Positions 30,967 to 31,282 of a stretch of 31,282 nucleotides of DNA are shown here, one piece after another. This DNA is from Megamonas sp. UBA1796 (GTDB lineage: Bacteria; Bacillota; Negativicutes; Selenomonadales; Selenomonadaceae). The stretch covers positions 1 through 31,282 of the forward strand of contig DCFU01000045.1 in assembly GCA_002319795.1 (NCBI GenBank). The letters are read 5' to 3'. Positions within the stretch are counted from its first letter, which is position 1; each line of letters opens with the position of its first letter. A program made the translations under genes and the position numbers. The notes under the pieces are model-generated. The model ran no database searches and was not told the origin of the DNA. It saw nothing but the letters and a program-made list of their open reading frames with translations.

Positions 30967-31282
30967 ATGAAAAATGTAAGCGAATTAAACAAGAGACAAT
31001 CACGTCCAATCAAGGTCATGCAGTTTGGCGAAGGCAACTTCCTGCGGGCGTTTGTTGACTACGGAATTGACGTAGCCAACGAAGAACTGGGATTCAACAG
31101 CAATGTAGCTATCATTGTGCCAATCAAGGGAAAGCCGGAGCGCTTTGCCAAGCAGAACAACATCTACACGGTGTGCCTGCGCGGACAGAAGGAAGGCAAG
31201 GCCTACAAAGAGAACCGCGTCGTGACCTGCGTGGAAAAGGTGCTGGGCGCCTATGAGGACTATGACGAATTTATGGCACTGG
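30967..31282 (+). CDS. uxaB: Tagaturonate reductase (altronate oxidoreductase), 5' part
   Basis: An open frame of 105 codons runs off the window end. KVMQFGEGNFLRAFVDYGID is the dinucleotide-binding start of the mannitol dehydrogenase family, and VPIKGKPERFAKQNNIYTVCLRG fits UxaB-type altronate oxidoreductases. It reduces tagaturonate to altronate with NADH. AGGAG (30951-30955) precedes ATG 30967. Its codons lean to C-ending forms (most Asn AAC, all Asp GAC), unlike uxaC just upstream, which may mean high expression or a different origin. Fructuronate reductase is the alternative, since the partial sequence cannot exclude it. Confidence 0.82.
   Translation, partial: MKNVSELNKRQSRPIKVMQFGEGNFLRAFVDYGIDVANEELGFNSNVAIIVPIKGKPERFAKQNNIYTVCLRGQKEGKAYKENRVVTCVEKVLGAYEDYDEFMAL

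Noticed and set aside
1..31282. CRISPR array, insertion sequence, defence island or biosynthetic cluster
   Set aside because: No spaced direct repeats, transposase, nuclease/helicase set or biosynthetic core gene was seen on either strand.

Overview
The window reads as chromosomal DNA of an anaerobic, fermentative bacterium with strong Shine-Dalgarno sites and moderate GC. The gene mix suggests the Negativicutes (Selenomonas/Mitsuokella/Megamonas type): a compact NADH-linked [FeFe] hydrogenase, a DctPQM TRAP transporter, a SPINDLY-type O-GlcNAc transferase, futalosine-pathway genes and a LytS/LytR pair beside CstA. This placement is an inference from gene content; no rRNA or marker gene is present. 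I see no phage, insertion sequence, CRISPR array or defence island.

Layout. 1-22 is the 3' end of a tRNA with encoded CCA. 191-4267 (+) is a four-gene operon with two tandem MqnE-like radical SAM enzymes, MqnC and an MTAP-family nucleoside phosphorylase (menaquinone by the futalosine route). 4582-10201 (+) is a 2-keto-3-deoxygluconate (KDG) cluster: LacI-type regulator, kdgK, kduI, kduD, kdgT, eda. 10343-12590 (+) is a chemoreceptor followed directly by an unlisted 55-residue Cys-motif protein. 12664-16173 (-) encodes hydrogenase subunits HydC-HydB-HydA. 16472-19471 (+) holds a small HTH-like protein, a membrane metallophosphoesterase and a GT41 glycosyltransferase. 19628-24553 (+) holds a KdgF-like cupin, a LytS-like kinase, a LytTR response regulator and a CstA-family transporter. 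24709-25719 (-) is a second LacI regulator, divergent from a TRAP transporter operon (26258-29210). This is followed by uxaC and the start of a tagaturonate reductase gene, cut by the window edge.

How it works together. Most of the window serves uronate catabolism. The TRAP system probably imports hexuronates; UxaC and the reductase convert them toward altronate, and a missing altronate dehydratase would give KDG. KduI, KduD and probably the KdgF-like cupin bring unsaturated uronates from pectin-like polymers to KDG, and KdgT imports KDG. KdgK and Eda split it to pyruvate and glyceraldehyde-3-phosphate. The LytS/LytR-CstA unit resembles pyruvate-sensing and uptake systems, and HydABC can dispose of NADH as H2.

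The most notable regulatory structure is a TGTAA-N4-TTACA operator starting 7 bp after the -10 box in both the TRAP and uxaC promoters (doubled at TRAP), which ties transporter and catabolism into one regulon. A pair of LytTR-type direct repeats 21 bp apart lies just upstream of the cstA promoter. The least explained items are the duplicated mqnE with an altered MTAP-like enzyme, the 55-residue Cys protein coupled to the chemoreceptor, and the orphan HTH protein. I found no single gene set that is clearly an entirely new system.
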